This document shows positions 1 to 11,334 of a stretch of 64,000 bases of DNA, piece by piece. The notes below the pieces were generated by a model. The model saw only the letters and a list, made by a program, of their open reading frames with translations. It was not told where the DNA came from and did no database searches. Position numbers and translations under genes: made by a program. The DNA comes from Castor canadensis (lineage: Eukaryota > Chordata > Mammalia > Rodentia > Castoridae). The stretch is from assembly GCF_047511655.1 (NCBI RefSeq), contig NC_133399.1, positions 7,815,333-7,879,332 of the forward strand, given 5' to 3'. Numbering within the stretch: the stretch's first letter is position 1; every line of letters starts with the position of its first letter.

Positions 1-245
1 CCTCCTTACATCCCTGACACAGTTGTACCTGCCCCTCACCTGGGATTTGTCCAGGTCAAAGGTTCACATTCTTTCCCAATTGGCTAAAAGGCTTGGGGGA
101 TGGGTCAGGGCATGCAGTTTGGCAGGCAATGGAATTGTACAGGAAGCAAGGACCCTTTAAACTTACCTAAGATGGTGACCTGAGAATTTTTAAGTAATCT
201 AAGAAGGTAATAAATATTTTGATAGAAAAGATCATTTTTCTCACA
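1..245. repeat. Dispersed repeat, copy A (LTR-like)
   Basis: This stretch is a direct repeat of about 13140-13422. Shared blocks include the run around 20-95 (tgtacctgcc, cctgggattt, ttcccaatt) and the end near 205-245 (gatagaaaag, tttttct). Both copies lie in the same orientation. Its layout suggests an LTR fragment, but I do not recognise the family. It is cut by the window edge. Confidence 0.6.
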
Positions 246-1639
246 GGATGAATGGATAAGGAGAATGTGGGGTGTACACACAGTAGAATCCTGTACACTA
301 AAATAAAGCCTGAAAATCAAATGTGCTTCTCTGGCTCATTTAACCCAATTGTCAGTATTTCTGACTGTCCCTCACAGGTTATGTCAACTGCCACAAGTGA
401 CATTCTGTCCAGAACAACCACCTGCAGGCAAAAGCAAACATCTGAAGATATGGAGTCCTGTCAACAGCAGTGATTAACAAAGTCCCATGTCACAAAGCTT
501 TCTGTCCTGGGGAAGCACCAAGAGCAAGGAAACACCTGCCTGTGAACTCAGGGGAAATGCAATTTTGCAACATAAAATAAGGACACACTTTCCAAATTCC
601 CACTTCTGCCTCAAAGGCATGACCTCGATTGATCAGCAGAAACAGATCTGTGCTAACCACTTTACCGAACTTTTTCTCCTCCCTCCAGGCCTCTCATCTC
701 TGACCACTCCCAGCCTGAGCTACCCCAATCTAATGCCTCTTTCTCCTGAGACAGTGACCAGAGAGTAGAGGTTTCGTGTTGCTAAAAGTGTACCAGTACC
801 AGTCAATGGGAGCAACCTAGAGGCATAGGTGATGGCGAATCCCCCAGGCGTGTGTCATGCCTCTGGGCTCTGCCTTCCCCTCCCTTACCTAAGATGTCAG
901 GACACCTTTTTTGCCTCCTCCATGGTCTCACCACATCTCCTTTGTCTCTGTCTGCCTTCCCCTCCCTGGGCTTACTAGGACCCTGCCTCCCATGAAAAAC
1001 CTGTAGCATGGTACCTTATGACTTAAGTTATTCCAACTAGTTTGCCAGGCTTCTCAGTCTAAAGTAACTTTAAATCAGCTGCTACACGAAAGCGCTTACA
1101 AAAAAAAAACTACAGCTGCCATGCTAACGCTCTAACTCTGCCCCAACAAGGGCAGGAGGGAAAGCAAACAGGCATGCTCATGCACAGCGGGAACCCTGCC
1201 ATAGCTAAGAGAATCCGTAGGCCAATGCAACACACATCCTAGGCTGCCAGCTGTACATGGTGATGGCTGCGGCCCGCTGCCACTTGCCCTAGAATAAACA
1301 CATGCAGAGTGCACAGGAAGGGGGAAGGGGCAACAGGCTGCAATCAGGCCTAGGCAGTCAGGCTCGCTTATCCCAGGTGTGTGTGTAGGGCATCAATGCC
1401 TTGCGCACGTCCTGCTCCCACCCCCACCTCACACCTTGGGGCACCAGACACAGCCCTTGTAAGCCAATTGTTAGCTCAAGGTCATAGTCCCCAAAATAAC
1501 AAAATGGACATTACTATAATAAACTTCTCATTTAAAACGCTCTATACTTTTGGATTCAACATAACTTTTTCCCTCCAAAGATTAACACTAGTTGTCCCAT
1601 ACAGTACTGTTATTGGCCTGGGATGCCCTCTGAATGCCC
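246..1639. other. No gene; intronic or intergenic DNA before ERV-A
   Basis: No convincing coding region is seen here. The stretch at about 650-725 matches 31355-31430, the DNA next to promoter copy 2, so it is probably the natural continuation of promoter copy 1, now pushed about 4.5 kb away by ERV-A. The part from about 1000 to 1640 may be ERV-A leader, but I see no decisive motif. Confidence 0.45.
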
Positions 1640-2049
1640 TTCTCTAACTTTACACACGATTTATTCCTTTGTTAAAAGGTAGCTTTTATTAAAGTGGCTG
1701 CCTACTGTTAGCTAAAAGGCAGGATCCTAATGTTTTGTTCTTTCTAGATGGACCTGCCCCCTTCCAGTCTTCTGGCCTGTCTATTAAAATGTTAAAAGGA
1801 AATATTGGAAGCTTTATACTGAGGCCTGGCCTCAGTATGCCTTCGGTGACCAAGAGAAGTGGCCTTCACAGGGTTCCTTAAATTACAGTACCATACTCCA
1901 ATTAGACCTTTTCTGTAAAAAGGGAGGAAAAAATAAACTGAGGTCCCTTATACAAATTTTCTTTTATCTCCGAGAAACACCCAGATTGGCTCCACAATTG
2001 TTATCTAGATACTTAAACGCAGGCCATTCTAAAAGCCACAGGATAAACA

Positions 2050-2270
2050 TGGGGAAGGAGGACCAGGAATGTCCCTAATCAATGACAAGGACCTGGGTTC
2101 AATTCCCCAACATTGCAAAATAAAAAAAAATGGTAAAAAAGATAAATGGCATTAAAGTCACTTCAGCCATCTCATAGTGGAAGAAAGTAGTTTAACCTAG
2201 ACCAGATCCCTCATTCTTCAAGTGAGGAAACTGAGGCCCAGAATAGTTCCGAGACCTGCTCTCCAGAGTG
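2050..2270 (+). repeat. ID-like SINE piece followed by MIR fragment
   Basis: At 2090-2130 there is an ID-like tail (acctgggttcaattcccc, then an A-rich tail). At about 2195-2270 the MIR core signature appears (gaggaaactgaggcccag). Both sit inside ERV-A and separate its gag pieces. Confidence 0.55.
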
Positions 2271-2279
2271 TCAGTTGTC

Positions 2280-3272
2280 AATATAAAATAATAACTTTGC
2301 TTTACAGCAACGTCCTAAAGAAAATCCCCTTACCTTTCTGTGGCATCTTAAGGATGCTATCAGAAAGCATACCACAGTGGACTCAGAGTCACAGGTAAGA
2401 GAGGTTCTCCTCAAAGATAAACTTCTATCACAGTCAGCCCCAGATATTCATAAAAAACTCAAAGTCTGTGGCTAAAGGAGAAAAGTCATTGGATCAAGTA
2501 ATACAACTAGCCATGTCTGTATACTATAAGTGGGACATTACTAACAGAAAGAAAGATAGGAGACATGACCTCATTGATGCCCCCACCCGACAGGGGCCTG
2601 TATCCTGAACTTGCTACCATGGTGGATAGGAGGGGCACTTCTGCAGAGAATGCTTAAGGGGGGACAGCCTGGGAGACAGCCCTGCCCCCAACCAGGACCC
2701 TGCCCTCTCTGCAAAGGTAACCACTGGAGGTCTAAGTGCCCCCGTCTCCAGATGGAAGGTGAGATGCCACCTCCTATGGAGTGATGGGTCCCAGCCTTCT
2801 CTCCACCCTCCACTTGGCATCAATAGGAGCCTCCAGGTAGCCATTATGGCAGAAACACAAAGGAACATTTTCCGGCTAGACAGTGGAGCTCATTTCTCTG
2901 TTTTACCTTTCTCTCCTGGTCCCCAGTCCAATGACAAGGTTATCATTTGGGCATATCTGGCCAGCCCCTAGAGTGCTAGTCTACCCGGCCTCTGGCCTGC
3001 TCTTGGGGAGACCTCCTCTTCTGTCATTCTTTCCTCATAGTTCCCAAAATTCCAGTGAGACAGGATTTACTATCTCAACTAAACTAAAAGCTCAAATTCT
3101 CCTCCTCCCAGGAAGCTATTTCTGCTGCCCCTTCCTTCAGGAACAAATACATTCCACAATGTGGACTGATGAGATAAGTGTAGGGGAAGGCTGGATGGCC
3201 CTCCCTATTCAAATAAAACTCAAAAATCCCTCACAATTTCCACACCCAAAAAAATATCCCTTCAAGCCTTAG
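2280..3272 (+). pseudogene. ERV-A gag-pro-pol start remnant
   Basis: The reading frame changes several times. Gag capsid C-terminal sequence lies near 2300-2460. The nucleocapsid zinc knuckle is at 2701-2739 with all four metal ligands still readable. The protease active-site motif (D-S-G) sits near 2880. The open stretch 2883-3272 switches frame and ends with sequence typical of the reverse transcriptase N-terminus (repeated prolines and lysines before a stop). No functional protein could come from it. The next 700 bp lack pol, so a deletion follows. Confidence 0.7.
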
Positions 3273-4379
3273 GAATGATAAGGCCTTAATACCTATAATA
3301 AATTCCTTTAAAAAAAAAAAGGGGCTACTAATTAGGTGCTCCAGCCCATATAATAAATTTAAAATTCTTATAAAAGTTAATTTTAAAATACAAGTTACAA
3401 AGTAAACAACTGGAAAGGATTCAGATAGGTAGCAAATGTATTTTTTGAGAAGTTAAAGAAAAAATGTTTTTATACGAAAAAGGATTTTGTAAAAAAGCAT
3501 TTGTTCTAAAGATCCGTCTCAAATAGGAGGGATAAAGGCAAGCCAGCAAAGGGTTTAGTATGTTATATAAAGGTCTGAGTAAGTTTTAAAAGTGTATAAT
3601 AAAAGCTTCGATATGTAAAAAAGTTAAAGTTGAGTATAATTTAAGAGTTGCCTAAAAGATTTTTAGGGTCGTGTCAAACTAAAATCAAATTCTCTATGTC
3701 TATAAAATAACAAGGTTATTTTAATATTGTTCTGCTCTGAATAACATCTACAAAAACCATTACAGAGAAAGATTTTGTCAAGAAAATTGTGTTTTCTGCT
3801 GATCTTGTCAAGCTTTAAGTACTACTAAATCAGAGTTCATTTACATATTTGCTTGTGTCTTAAATGACCACCTTGTAACAGTGTTGTGTCTATAATTTAT
3901 CTAAAAATGGTACAAACATTTACAAAGTTATATGAAAAATGAGCTAGAGCTCTCTTTTGTCCAAGAGTGTTACATTTAAATCCTGACAGCCCCTGCCTCC
4001 CACAGGTCACCTACCTGGTGTGGCCTTAAAGGAACAGACTCACTCCCTGAGTCATGTAAGCATCGACTCAATCTTCTGTTTCCCTCCCCCAATACCATAA
4101 ATCAGCTTACAGCTTTCTTGGGAGTTACAGGATTTTGTAGAATTTAGATCCCTAGGTATGCAGTCCCTTAACAGACACCTTTTTATGCTCCTAATATTCC
4201 TATTTGGGTCTTAAATAATGTATGGCCACCCATTTCTCTTAAAAAACTGCCTCCAACAGACCCTGCTCCTCTGGCTGACTACCTGCCTTACCTTAACCTT
4301 CTCAGGGAACTTCTCAGAGAGCAACAGACCACATCCTGCCCCACCCTAAAACAATTTCTGTTAAACCAGGGAATCTTGT

Positions 4380-4614
4380 TCTCCTAAAGGACCTTCTACC
4401 CTCTCCATTGGGACTTCGGTGGACCAGCCCTCATCTGGTCATTCTCACAGCACCCACTGCTGTCACACTCAATGGGATCCCCCAATGGTGCACCTCTCAA
4501 GAAACAATTAGAAAAATGGAGAAGGGAATTGGAGGACTCTTGAAATTGTCTAGGGAACAACATTTCACAGTGGTTCTCCTGGCCAATGCCCATCCTAATG
4601 CCTATGTTTCTTGA
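4380..4614 (+). pseudogene. ERV-A integrase C-terminal remnant
   Basis: A short open stretch (4408-4614) carries the integrase C-terminal domain pattern shared by class I retroviruses: a Pro-His-Leu-Val-Ile-Leu-Thr strand, then Pro-Thr-Ala-Val and Gly-Ile-Pro-Gln-Trp. It is followed within 230 bp by a polypurine tract and LTR, so env has been deleted or was never present in this copy. Confidence 0.65.
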
Positions 4615-4820
4615 TCTCTTACTCTTAAGCTTCCTCCCTTGTATCATACTACATGTCTCTATTGCTAATCAAAAGTTTTACCACCAGGAATATCGACCTA
4701 CCAGGACACCACAAGTGTCTGAGGATCCTGCCCCATACAGCGCCCCTGCCAGCAGGAAGTAGCTAAGAGACTGACGCTTTGCCCCAATTCCTGATCCTTG
4801 CCCCTACCGTCATCATTATT

Positions 4821-4838
4821 AAAGAAAGAATGGGGGAA
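4821..4838 (+). promoter_or_regulatory. Polypurine tract of ERV-A
   Basis: The purine-rich run aaagaaagaatgggggaa lies directly before the TG that opens the LTR. This is the position and composition of a retroviral plus-strand primer, so the LTR that follows is the 3' LTR of the upstream internal region. Confidence 0.75.
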
Positions 4839-5160
4839 TGATAGAACAATAATGTCCCCATTTGTAAATCAGCGGCCATTATATCCTGAGATCTCACTTG
4901 AGAAACTTCCAAAGACAGGCCCACACTTAAACAGAAATTCCCCCACTCTAAGACAGCCCCACCCATACCAGAGACTACTGTGCATGTAGTCTCTAACTTC
5001 CTTAACCTCCCCCTTCTATAAAAGCCAAGCCTGGCCCAGAATCACTGCTGCGTCATCATTTCCCCAGCCAGCCTGGCAGATTGGGCCTGCCATTAAACTT
5101 TACTCTTGGACGTGAGACTTTTCTCATGAGCCTTCTTTGTGAGCAGCATTTTTCCTAACA
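4839..5160 (+). mobile_element. ERV-A LTR (322 bp)
   Basis: The LTR begins TGATAG and ends TAACA, giving the TG...CA ends. A TATA box (tataaaa) is at 5017-5023 and an ATTAAA polyadenylation signal at 5092-5097, the normal U3-R-U5 order. It is preceded by a polypurine tract and followed two bases later by a primer binding site. This single LTR therefore carries both 3'-LTR and 5'-LTR contexts. Confidence 0.8.
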
Positions 5161-5162
5161 TT

Positions 5163-5180
5163 TGGTGCCGTGACTCAGAT
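5163..5180 (+). promoter_or_regulatory. Primer binding site, tRNA-His type
   Basis: The sequence tggtgccgtgactcagat matches the complement of the 3' end of tRNA-His (established: ...GAGTCACGGCACCA) with about one mismatch. It sits two bases after the LTR end, as in a 5' LTR. Only about 120 bp of leader follow before the KRAB promoter unit starts. Confidence 0.75.
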
Positions 5181-5301
5181 TGGGGTGCACTGCTGGTACT
5201 GATTTGGCTCTCCAAGCCTGCCCCACCCCATCCCACTCTCTCTGCCAACTCCCATTCCCTTCCTCCAGGATCTCAGCTGCTTTTCCTAACAGACTTGTCT
5301 G

Positions 5302-6245
5302 TTACTGTCACCCTAAGGACAGGTGGCCTCAGGGACACCTCTCCTGTCCCCTGAGCTGATGCCGCCCCTCCACCGCCCTCCTCTCCCCTTCTTTCTCCTG
5401 TTTGCTCCTCTCTAGAAAGCACAGCCTGCTCGCCTGGCCCTGGAGACCCCGCAGACTTGCACTTGGGGCTGTCCCGCCTCTGCACTAAGCTCAGGTCCCC
5501 GCCATCTGCGTTTCATTTGTAAACACTGTGTGCACACAGGCCAAGGCCGACACCAACCACGTCAGAGGGACCCGCGTCTCCCATTCTGCTCCCCCCACAC
5601 GTGTCCTCGAGGACCCCTTTCCCGTGCTGGCCATGCGGGGAGTCCACAAAGCTAGGGATTCCCCGGCTCAGGACCAGGTGGCGGTGGAGACGCCGCTTCC
5701 ACCATCAGGAAACTCGGGGCGCTCAGGTCTGCGCCGGGATGGGGACGGGGACCCCGCGGCCACTCGGGAGCCTCCCGCCACCTCCGCCGGCACCGCGCTG
5801 TGGGGAGACGCGGGGCTGCGGGCGCGGAGGGACAGGGGGCTCCGGCGGGGACAAGGGACAGGAACTTGGGGTCACGGCTGCGGCCCCGCCCCGCCCGGGG
5901 ACCGAGGGGACGAGCGGAGCAGCGCCGGCGGCGACTCTGCTGCAGACTCCGGGACTCACGCGGGGCCCAGTCGCTCTCAACCCCTCCTCGCCCGTGTCAC
6001 AAATCCGCCCCACGCTCACCATTCCTGACTGCCGGTGTCCTGCTGTCCACTCCTGCTCCTGGGGTCAGCGTCACACAGCAATGGGAACTGAGTCACGGGA
6101 CTCCTCAGAGTTGCCAAGCCAGCCTAGCAAAGGCAGCGGGAGCAGAAAGGAAGCTAGTGGTGTGAGGGGCGGGCTTTTCCCCTGTCGGCCCTCCTGATTG
6201 GACAGATCCAGCAGCTCTGATTGGCTAGTGCTGAAGCTGAGTGAC
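5302..6245 (-). promoter_or_regulatory. KRAB-ZNF CpG promoter/exon 1/intron 1 unit, copy 1
   Basis: This GC- and CpG-rich block is nearly the same as 31431-32310 and matches, in inverted form, 32321-32895 and the split unit at 49400-56332. Read on the minus strand it has two CCAAT boxes (ATTGG on plus at 6197-6201 and 6220-6224), a GC box (6166-6173), a 5' untranslated leader, and a start codon directly followed by a splice donor (6022-6020, then GTGAGC). Below 6018 it is proximal intron 1. The downstream KRAB exons of this leftward gene would lie beyond position 1. Confidence 0.8.
6020..6160 (-). other. Predicted exon 1 of a leftward KRAB-ZNF gene (5' UTR plus ATG)
   Basis: The exon ends at the ATG (6022-6020) with the donor GTGAGC right behind it. 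This arrangement, with only the first codon in exon 1, is typical of KRAB zinc-finger genes and is shared by three units in this window. The 5' limit is only approximate. No KRAB or finger exons for it are visible in the window, so whether the gene works cannot be judged. Confidence 0.65.
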
Positions 6246-6274
6246 AGGAAGAACAATCCCTATGAAAAAACAGT

Positions 6275-6470
6275 TATCAGCCCTACTGCCCTGACTACTC
6301 AGGAGGCAGAGAACTAGAGGATAGTGATTAGAACCCAGCCCTGGCAAAATAGTTCAAGAAATCCTATATCCAAAAAAAAGCACAAAAAACAGTTTGCTGA
6401 GTGGCTCAAATGGTAAGGGTGTCTCCCTAGCAAAAATGAGACCCTAATTTCAAAGCCCAGTGCTATGAAT

Positions 6471-6520
<50 letters not shown>

Positions 6521-7515
6521 CTGAGTAACCAGTATTGACAAAAACTAAGTGTACATTTCAAAATGTACCAACATGGATTTTGAATATTCCCAACACGAAG
6601 AAATGAAGCTATCTGAGGTGACAGAAATGGCCAGCAGTCTGATCTACTCCATACACATTGTTCACAAATACTGAAATATCACATTAGCCCAGAAATATCC
6701 ACAATTGTGTGTGTATTAAAAATTAAAACAGAAGGGCTGGAAGTATGGTTCAAGTGGTAGCGCTCCTCCCCAGAAAGTGTGAGGACCTGAGTTCAAACCC
6801 CAGTTCCTCCTTAAATAACCCCAAACAAACAGAAACAAAAACTTTAAATAGAGGTGGACACCATTTGCTCACACCTGAAATCCCAGCTACTCAAGAGGCT
6901 GAGATCTGGACGTTCATGAGGAGGCTAGCCAAGACAAATAGTTTGTGAGACCCTTTCTGCAAAATAACCAGAGCAAATCACCAGGTTTGCAGGTCTGAAG
7001 CCCTGAGTTCAAACCCCAGTCCCATCCAAAAGGAGAAAAAAAAGGAAGAAAAATATAAACAGCAGGGCCAGGTGTGGTGGCACACATCTGTAACAGGAGG
7101 TAGAGATGAGAAGATGGCAGTTTGACACCGGCATAGGCAAAATATCTGGAAAATAATGAAAAGCCACAGGTGTGGTTGAAGTGACAGAGCACTTTTGTAC
7201 CAAGTGTGAAGCTCTGAGTTCAAACACCAGCACCACCAAAACAAACAAAAAATTAAATAGGATAATGAAGGATATCTCATCATACTAATAGAAAAACTTG
7301 AAAATTTTATTGTAGGAGCCAGGCACCTATGGCCCATGCCTATAATCTTAGCTACTCAGGGGGAAGTGATCAGGAGGATCAAAGTTCAAAGCCAGCCCAG
7401 GCAAAAAGTGCATGAGACCCTATCTCAAAAAAAAAAATCCATCACAAAGAAAGGGCTGGTGGAGTGGCTGAAGGCATAGGCCCTGAGTTCAAGCACCAGT
7501 ACCGATAAAAAAAAT
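6275..7515 (+). repeat. Cluster of B1/ID-type SINEs with an (AC)n run
   Basis: Five SINE copies or parts are seen at about 6275-6465, 6734-6815, 6845-7025, 7065-7250 and 7315-7515, all on plus. The left halves carry the B1/7SL-like phrase around ggtggcacacatctgtaa or cccagctactcaagaggctgag. The right halves carry the ID-like phrase ccctgagttcaaaccccagt and end in A-rich tails. An (AC)n microsatellite of about 48 bp sits at 6472-6520. SINE edges are approximate. Confidence 0.8.
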
Positions 7516-8037
7516 AATTACTGGGGGAATGTCAAAGGAATTAGGAGAAAGAGCCACATACACTTCAAATTAACTCCATGATACCAAGATGTGACTTTGC
7601 ACACATATCCATGAAATTCCTTACATTTCCCCAGGTAACTTTTTAGCAGTTATGAAATCTAGTGGCAATAACAAATGTAGAATACTTCCTTTGTTCTGAG
7701 TGGGAAGGTAACAGCTGCTTGGCCAACATAAAGAATTACAAAACCCCAACATTTGGGACATTGTACTATGATTGGAGAGTTAATAATTCTGAAATCAAGG
7801 AAAATGGTCTACAGTGTCAAGCTGTATACAGACAGTAGATTCCTGATAGAACCAGTACTGCAGGACACTGGCAAAAATCAGTGTCTAAAACACAAGGCAG
7901 AGACAAACAGGTATCTACCTGGAACCTGCAGTGCACACACCTCTATTCCATGCCCAATAATCACTTCACAGTGAAATGAGAAGAATAAAATGCAAATGCT
8001 TTGAGAAACTCAATCAAGTGTATCTGATGTTATAATA
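7516..8037. other. No gene or recognised repeat
   Basis: AT-rich DNA between the SINE cluster and the inverted duplication. The short open frames here have no recognisable domain. Confidence 0.5.
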
Positions 8038-9920
8038 GAGAATTTTCTCATAATAAAAGTAGTAAATCAGAAGACATGAACTGATAAATTTAACGATATC
8101 AAAATTAATGGAGGTAAAGACAACAAAGAAAAAGGTAAATGTCCACAGTACACGCAATGATAAAGGATTACTGTACAGAGGAAAAATGAAATAATGGGGA
8201 CATGACCAAAATGTATTTATCAGAAGGTAAAACACTCTGTGTGAAGAAAGACCCAGACATGTGGTAATAAAGAGAAAAGTAAATGTCAATTAGATCTCAT
8301 TTCATACCTATGACAGGACAGAATTAAGCCCATGAGATATTACAAGTGTTGATGGTCATACCAAACTGACAGTTACACAGACCGAAGAGTTGCCTTGCTA
8401 TTTCCTGTAAGTTGAACTTGACCACAACCTAGAGCCTAGTCATCTTGCTCAAGAATGTACTGTTTTATGGTACTTGGAGAAACATAGACACATGACAGGA
8501 GCACTATTTAACACAAGAGTAAAAAAACTCCACACAAAAATACCAAGTACAGAACCCCAGGGATGAGAAACTGGTCCTGCCTCAGATCCTGGCACTGCTG
8601 AAACATACCTTGGCAAAGAAAACACCCATCAGCCTTTGCAATTCCATTAAGACTCACTTGCTCAAAGTTCAAAGGAGGCAAAAGAAAAAGGCCACTGCTT
8701 AGTTAAAAGTAACAGATTGTAAGAATAGGAAAGTTCACCAAAGAATCAGGGAACTGTGGTAAGACTGGCATGAAACACACACGAGACTGCCTGGGGACAC
8801 TACTGACTGCAAAACCAGTTATGAATCTTGATGAGGACTCCAAGGGAGTTTACATTGTTAGAAATACTAAATCTTACCAGAAATGTTTTATTTTATGAAT
8901 ATATTTCATCACAAATATGTAAAGACTTCAGACTGAAAAGCAAATCCTAATTTGTGTGAGTTCATCCGCTGCTGACAGTGGGCTGGGAAAAAAGGAGTCA
9001 TCCTTAAATATGCTTGGTGAGTTCTCTTTTTAAGTCCTGTGTCCAAAAGAAAGTGCAACCACAAAACATAACAAACTGAGATGTTACTGGGCCCAGCATC
9101 TGGAGGAAAAGTGAAACAAGGATTCTGTGCTTCTCTGACTCCTAGATTCGACTTCCTAGAGGTGACAATGACAAGGACTTATGAAACCCTGCCCAGGGAC
9201 ACAGGGTTCCTCAAAAAGAACCCAAACCATGGTGCTCCAGAATGCTGCTTTCGTCCCACTCCTCCCCACACCTCCCCAATTCAATAGCAGAGAAGCTGTG
9301 AAATAACAGATGATCACAACAGGAATAACTGAACATCTGACAGCTTACTGAAGCAGTCTCCAGGGTGCACATGTGAATTTGTATTCTGACGAATGGAGAA
9401 ATGTCCAGGAACACAGTCTACTGAAACACAGTGGCAAACAAACCTCTGAGCAGAAGTATAACTAACAAGAATGATGCAAGAATACAAAAGACCACCACCC
9501 CCTCTATAAATGAAAGATGACCAGATAATGATTCGGAGGACTGTGAAAACCCACCACCTATGCAAGCATGAACACCAGCCTCTACTGATCTCCTCCAGAA
9601 ACCAAAGACAAGGAGAGAAGATTGACTCTGAGGCCAAATTTATGCTGACAGAAAAGATGGACACTAGGACAATTGCAGACAAAATGTCTCAGGAATGCAG
9701 GTGCATAATCCACAAATAAATACCTGCACCAGGCACAGAAACTAATATACACTGGAGCTGGCATAGAGACAGAGACATAAACACCACAACAGAACAGCAC
9801 TCCCAGATTCCTAAATGTGCATGGCAAGCAACTGTGGACAGGAAGATAAAAATGACTCACTGAGAAAAGAACAATCTATTTTTTAAAAATGCTCAGAAAA
9901 CTGGAAAAGTTTAAAAGGTC
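8038..9920 (+). repeat. Inverted duplication, left copy
   Basis: This block matches the reverse complement of 36055-38587. Clear anchor points: 8385-8450 pairs with about 38200-38265; 8605-8975 pairs with about 37685-38050; 9050-9450 pairs with about 36500-36905; and 9860-9920 pairs with about 36055-36115. By eye identity is high but well below 95%. No coding content is convincing in either copy. It is either an old duplicated piece of the ZNF cluster or an ancient dispersed repeat. Confidence 0.8.
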
Positions 9921-11334
9921 TAAATATCTTTAAGACATTGGGGTGTTATGAGAGAGAGAGATGACACAATTCAGGAGTCAACAGGCAAGGCAAAATTTAC
10001 TATTGCAGAAGGGTGTACCACAAAGAGCAAGCACACCAGCTGGGAAGTCAGATCAGCTTTCACCTCTATTGCAATGATGCCCCTCCCATGGATTGGGCAG
10101 GTTTGGGGTTCACAGTCTAAGTGCTTGGCTAATGGGAAAGGGGACATAAGGAGGGGGTTTGAAGACAAAGAAGTTTAGAAGTTCAGTGAAATGATAACTG
10201 TTTTAGTTTATCGGCTCTAAAACCAGGGCATCTAGCAGAATTTTGTCCAGCTGAGGGTAACAACACTTTGTCCTTAGTAGAAATTTCATCAGCATAAGCA
10301 GAGTCCATGAACTGAGAGCATGGGAAGAGCGTTAGTGAGACTAATATTTGTAACAGCAGAGGTGACTGATGAAATCCTGTGACAGAAAACATCCAGCCGA
10401 TATCCAGATAGAAGACAATGAAGCAGAACCCTCACCTTATTCCAAGTTAAAAATTAAAAGGGCTGCAATGTAGTTCCAGCCCAGCACAAAAAGAAGAAGA
10501 GAGAGGAAGGAAGAGGAGGAGGAGGAGGAGGAGGAAAGCTGAACCTACCCACCCAGCTATGAAAATATAGATTATGGTAGGCCAAGGAGCAAAGTAGTTT
10601 AGAAATGATGATGTCTGAAAGAACCCCTGCTGCTGGGCTGCAGCTCAGAGGTAGAAAACTTGCCTATCACACACAAAGACAAATAAATAGAAATAAAGTC
10701 CCTGAGACATACTGAGAACTCAGAAACCCTGTGTGAGACAAGGAAACCACACATTTTAAAACAGAACTAAGACAGTCTGCAGGAAGAGAAGGCCAAAGCA
10801 GACTTTTAAACCTCCTGGACTCAGCATTCAAGGGAGAGCAGGCAAAGCCTAGAAAATTCGTGTTTCCCTTTGCTCTTTCTTAGCTCTTGACATTTCAGAA
10901 AAACCTGTCAAAACACTGGCTTAATATAAGTGAAAGGAACGGAGACTGCAGTAACTGCACACTGTGAGGAACACACCGCCAGCAAACATTATTTGGAAAA
11001 TTTGCAAAGAAATATCCACTTCTGCCATTCAGAGGACCAGCAGAGCTGGGGCAGGCTCAAGTGATAGAGGCCTTGCCTCGCAACCACTAAATGCTGAGTT
11101 AAAACCTCAACACTGCAAGGGAAAAATCCCTAGGTAAACGAGAATGTCATTTCCAACCACCTTCATTACAATATTCAAATGTCCATGCTGTCAATGACTG
11201 AATAACCCATCACACAGACGCACCTGGTCCTCGGTCACCCTAGAAAGAGCTCCCGCTCCCACAGAGCAGGGTGGGAACTTAAGGCTCTGGACTTAGCACT
11301 GAGGGCTCTGGTGGCCTTCATGTGTTTTCTGGCC
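9921..11334. other. No gene; simple repeat and ID fragments
   Basis: A purine-rich run containing (AGG)n lies at 10495-10536. ID-like SINE fragments are at about 10630-10680 and 11045-11120. A short GA run is at 9950-9960. The remaining open frames are short and show no domain. Confidence 0.5.

Larger units (their letters stand above)
1640..4838 (+). mobile_element. ERV-A internal region, decayed class I endogenous retrovirus
   Basis: Retroviral protein remnants occur in the expected order. Gag matrix-like sequence lies around 1830-2045 and gag capsid C-terminus around 2280-2460. A zinc knuckle (C-X2-C-X3-H-X4-C) is at 2701-2739. A protease LDSGA motif is near 2877, the start of reverse transcriptase is at about 3160-3272, and the integrase C-terminus is at about 4390-4500. 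Most of reverse transcriptase, RNase H and the integrase core are missing, and no env is seen. Frames are broken by many stops and shifts. The gag style and the tRNA-His primer site beside its LTR point to a HERV-H-like class I family; that assignment is inference. The stretch 3280-3960 is AT-rich without recognisable coding. Confidence 0.75.

Noticed and set aside
5528..6197. Several overlapping open frames of 120-200 codons in the CpG-rich block
   Set aside because: They occur in all frames and recur in every copy of the unit (31657-32667, 55593-56390). High GC removes stop codons. The block is better explained as a promoter, exon 1 and intron 1.
6734..6815. Possible tRNA gene in ID-like sequence
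   Set aside because: The A- and B-box-like phrases belong to the ID half of SINEs. The cloverleaf is not intact and many copies exist.
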